Positions 62,341-64,000 of a stretch of DNA of 64,000 bases are shown one piece after another. Made by a program: the position numbers and the translations under genes. The stretch is from NCBI RefSeq assembly GCF_009765985.1, contig NZ_LMUM01000013.1, positions 1 through 64,000 of the forward strand, read 5' to 3'. The stretch is from Acidobacterium sp. S8 (GTDB taxonomy: Bacteria > Acidobacteriota > Terriglobia > Terriglobales > Acidobacteriaceae). Positions within the stretch are counted from its first letter, which is position 1, and the number at the start of each line of letters is the position of its first letter. The notes under the pieces are model-generated. The model saw only the letters and a program-made list of their open reading frames with translations, was not told where the DNA came from and searched no databases.

Positions 62341-64000
62341 ATGAAGAAGCTGAGAGTGTTATGGATGCGGCTTGGCGGTGTTTTCAGCGTTCGCCAGGAG
62401 AACGACGAATTCGATGCGGAGATTGCGAGTCATCTACAGATGCACATTGATGACAACCAGCGCGCTGGAATGAGTCCGGTTGAGGCGCGGCGCGATGCAC
62501 TGGTGAAGCTGGGAGGCGTGGAGCAGACGCGGCAGGCGTATCGCGAGCGGCGAGGACTGCCGTGGATGGAGACGCTGGCGCAGGATTTTCGCTTTGCGCT
62601 GCGCATGCTGGCGAAGAGCCCTGGTTTTACTGCGGTGGCGATTGCGACGCTGGCGCTCGGCGTGGGCGCGAATACCGCACTGTTTTCCGTCGTGAATGGC
62701 GTACTGCTTCATCCTTTGCCGTATCCGCATGCGGAGGAGCTGGTGACGGTGCATGCCAGCAAGCAGAACTTCGCCGAAGGATCGATTTCGTATCTCAATT
62801 TTCGCGATTGGCAGCGCGATAACACGACGCTGGCGGCACTGGCGGTTTCGCGCGGCACAGGATTCAGCCTGACTGGCATGGGCGATGCGGAAGAGATGCG
62901 GGGCGAGCTGGTGTCGTCGGATTTCTTTCCGCTGCTGGGCGTGAAGCCGGTGATTGGGCGGCTGTTTGCTCCGCACGAGGATGAGATAGGACGCGAGCCG
63001 TTGGCGATGATCAGCGAAGGCTTCTGGCAGCGGAAATTTGGATCGCGGCCCGATGCTTTGGGCAAAGTGCTGACGCTGGACGGGCGTAACTACACGATTG
63101 TCGGAGTGCTGCCTGCGAATTTCAGCCTTGCGGTCGGGAATTTTCGCGCGGCGGATATCTACGTGCCGATTGGGCAGTTTCGCAATCCGGCGCTGAATGA
63201 GCGGGCGGCTGGACTGGGTATTCATGGTATTGCGCGGCTTAAGCCGCGGGTGACGTTTGAGCAGGCGCAGGCCGATATGCAGCAGGTTTCCGAGCGGCTG
63301 GAGCGGGAATATCCGGAAGAAGATAAGGACATTCGCGCGAAGCTGATTCCTTTTCAATATGCGATGGTGCGCGATGTGAAGCCACTGCTACTGATTCTGA
63401 TGGGCGCGGTGGGCTTTGTGCTGCTGATTGCATGCGTCAATATTGCCAACCTGTTGCTGGTGCGGTCGAATGCGCGGGCGCAGGAATTTGCACTGCGTTC
63501 GGCGCTGGGCGCGAGGCGCGGGCGGCTGCTACGCCAGCTGTTGACGGAGAGCCTGATGCTCTCGCTTGCGGGAGGACTGCTCGGGCTGCTGCTGGCCTCG
63601 TGGGGGACGCGGGTCATCCTGCAGCTGCTGCCGCAGGCAATGCCGCGTGCGGCTGATGTGCATATGAGCGGGACAGTGCTTGGCTTTACGCTGCTGGTTT
63701 CTCTGGCGGCTGGGACCCTCTTTGGACTGATGCCGGGGCTGAAGCTCTTCCGGCAGGATTTGCAGGGCGCGCTGAAAGATGGCGGACGCGGCACCAGCGG
63801 AGCACGGCAGAGAACGCAGAACTGGCTGGTGATCTTCCAGATGGCGACGACGCTGGTGCTGCTGGCTGGGGCGGGGCTGATGATTCGGAGCCTGGAAAAA
63901 CTTTCGCGGGTGGATACCGGCTTCCAGCCGCATGGCGTGATGACGTTTGGGATGGAAGCTTCGCCTTCACTGATGGGAGCAGGGCAGGATGCAACGCGGG
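62341..64000 (+). CDS. ADOP-family permease, cut by window end
   Basis: The open frame continues from ATG 62341 to the last base (553 codons seen) without a stop. It has the prefix domain, the first span SPGFTAVAIATLALGVGANT, the MacB_PCD domain, and the first FtsX core with LLIACVNIANLLLVRSNARA and ALGARRGRLLRQLLTESLML, and is leaving the second-half entry (VIFQMATTLVLLAGAGL) near the edge. It would be of about 890 residues by comparison with its neighbours. GGAGG precedes the ATG. Confidence 0.9.
   Translation, partial: MKKLRVLWMRLGGVFSVRQENDEFDAEIASHLQMHIDDNQRAGMSPVEARRDALVKLGGVEQTRQAYRERRGLPWMETLAQDFRFALRMLAKSPGFTAVAIATLALGVGANTALFSVVNGVLLHPLPYPHAEELVTVHASKQNFAEGSISYLNFRDWQRDNTTLAALAVSRGTGFSLTGMGDAEEMRGELVSSDFFPLLGVKPVIGRLFAPHEDEIGREPLAMISEGFWQRKFGSRPDALGKVLTLDGRNYTIVGVLPANFSLAVGNFRAADIYVPIGQFRNPALNERAAGLGIHGIARLKPRVTFEQAQADMQQVSERLEREYPEEDKDIRAKLIPFQYAMVRDVKPLLLILMGAVGFVLLIACVNIANLLLVRSNARAQEFALRSALGARRGRLLRQLLTESLMLSLAGGLLGLLLASWGTRVILQLLPQAMPRAADVHMSGTVLGFTLLVSLAAGTLFGLMPGLKLFRQDLQGALKDGGRGTSGARQRTQNWLVIFQMATTLVLLAGAGLMIRSLEKLSRVDTGFQPHGVMTFGMEASPSLMGAGQDATR

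Noticed and set aside
62434-63357. 307-residue minus-strand frame in the last permease
   Set aside because: Arg/Gln/His-rich antisense translation of an ADOP gene, no start context or family.

Overview
The window looks like a chromosomal segment of an acidobacterium of the class Terriglobia (Acidobacteriaceae-like). The strongest pointers are an array of FtsX/MacB-type 'acidobacterial duplicated orphan permeases' (ADOP) with a PadR regulator, a 1130-residue TonB-dependent receptor with an N-terminal carboxypeptidase-regulatory-like domain, a Reg_prop/Y_Y_Y sensor kinase, and dispersed GC-rich palindromic repeats. Placement below class level is inference.

Layout. 1-3050: accessory stretch with a small unknown protein, a frameshifted 2-oxoglutarate oxygenase, a HEPN-like protein with a C-terminal zinc ribbon, and a long palindromic dispersed repeat. 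3054-13680: glycine-zipper lipoprotein, kbl, small SnoaL and VOC proteins, a secreted TPR protein, a sensor kinase/response regulator pair with a coupled exported protein, and a secreted CocE-type hydrolase. 13822-19605 (minus): a compact aromatic amino acid operon trpC-trpF-trpB-trpA-chorismate mutase-aroF-tyrA, divergent from an M61 peptidase. 21565-28002: PD-(D/E)XK-like protein, tRNA-Leu(CAG), OsmC, a 55-residue zinc ribbon, a PadR repressor with its own operators, an M28 peptidase and a thioesterase. 28191-36969 (minus): small protein, Lgt-like protein, 6S RNA, zapA, a ZapB-like coiled coil, pheT, pheS, tdh, miaA, a 44-residue membrane peptide and a TonB-like protein. 37130-42753: mogA/moaB, DedA-like protein, TetR repressor with a divergent dehydrogenase-like target, membrane proteins. 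42885-47024 (minus): glucan phosphorylase, galK and a mutarotase-like protein. 47152-49688: UBP zinc finger and an enlarged mnmG. 49689-50273: repeat-rich spacer. 50295-53687: TonB-dependent receptor. 54079-64000: four ADOP permeases, the last cut by the window edge.

How the genes work together. The trp/aro operon supplies chorismate-derived amino acids: DAHP synthase for entry, chorismate mutase and TyrA for the Tyr/Phe side, TrpCFBA for the end of the Trp branch. kbl and tdh together make the threonine-to-glycine route although they lie about 28 kb apart. PheS/T, MiaA, MnmG and tRNA-Leu are translation functions; zapA, its coiled-coil neighbour and 6S RNA are growth-related.

The most unusual observation is in mnmG. 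It encodes 750 residues, against about 630 usually, and the excess falls in two blocks whose DNA is made of dispersed repeat units kept in frame. One block carries the same hairpin pair as the intergenic spacer 0.2 kb upstream of the gene, with a compensatory base-pair change between the copies. A different, palindromic element of about 135 bp occurs in opposite orientation at both ends of the window. No transposase, prophage or CRISPR array was seen.
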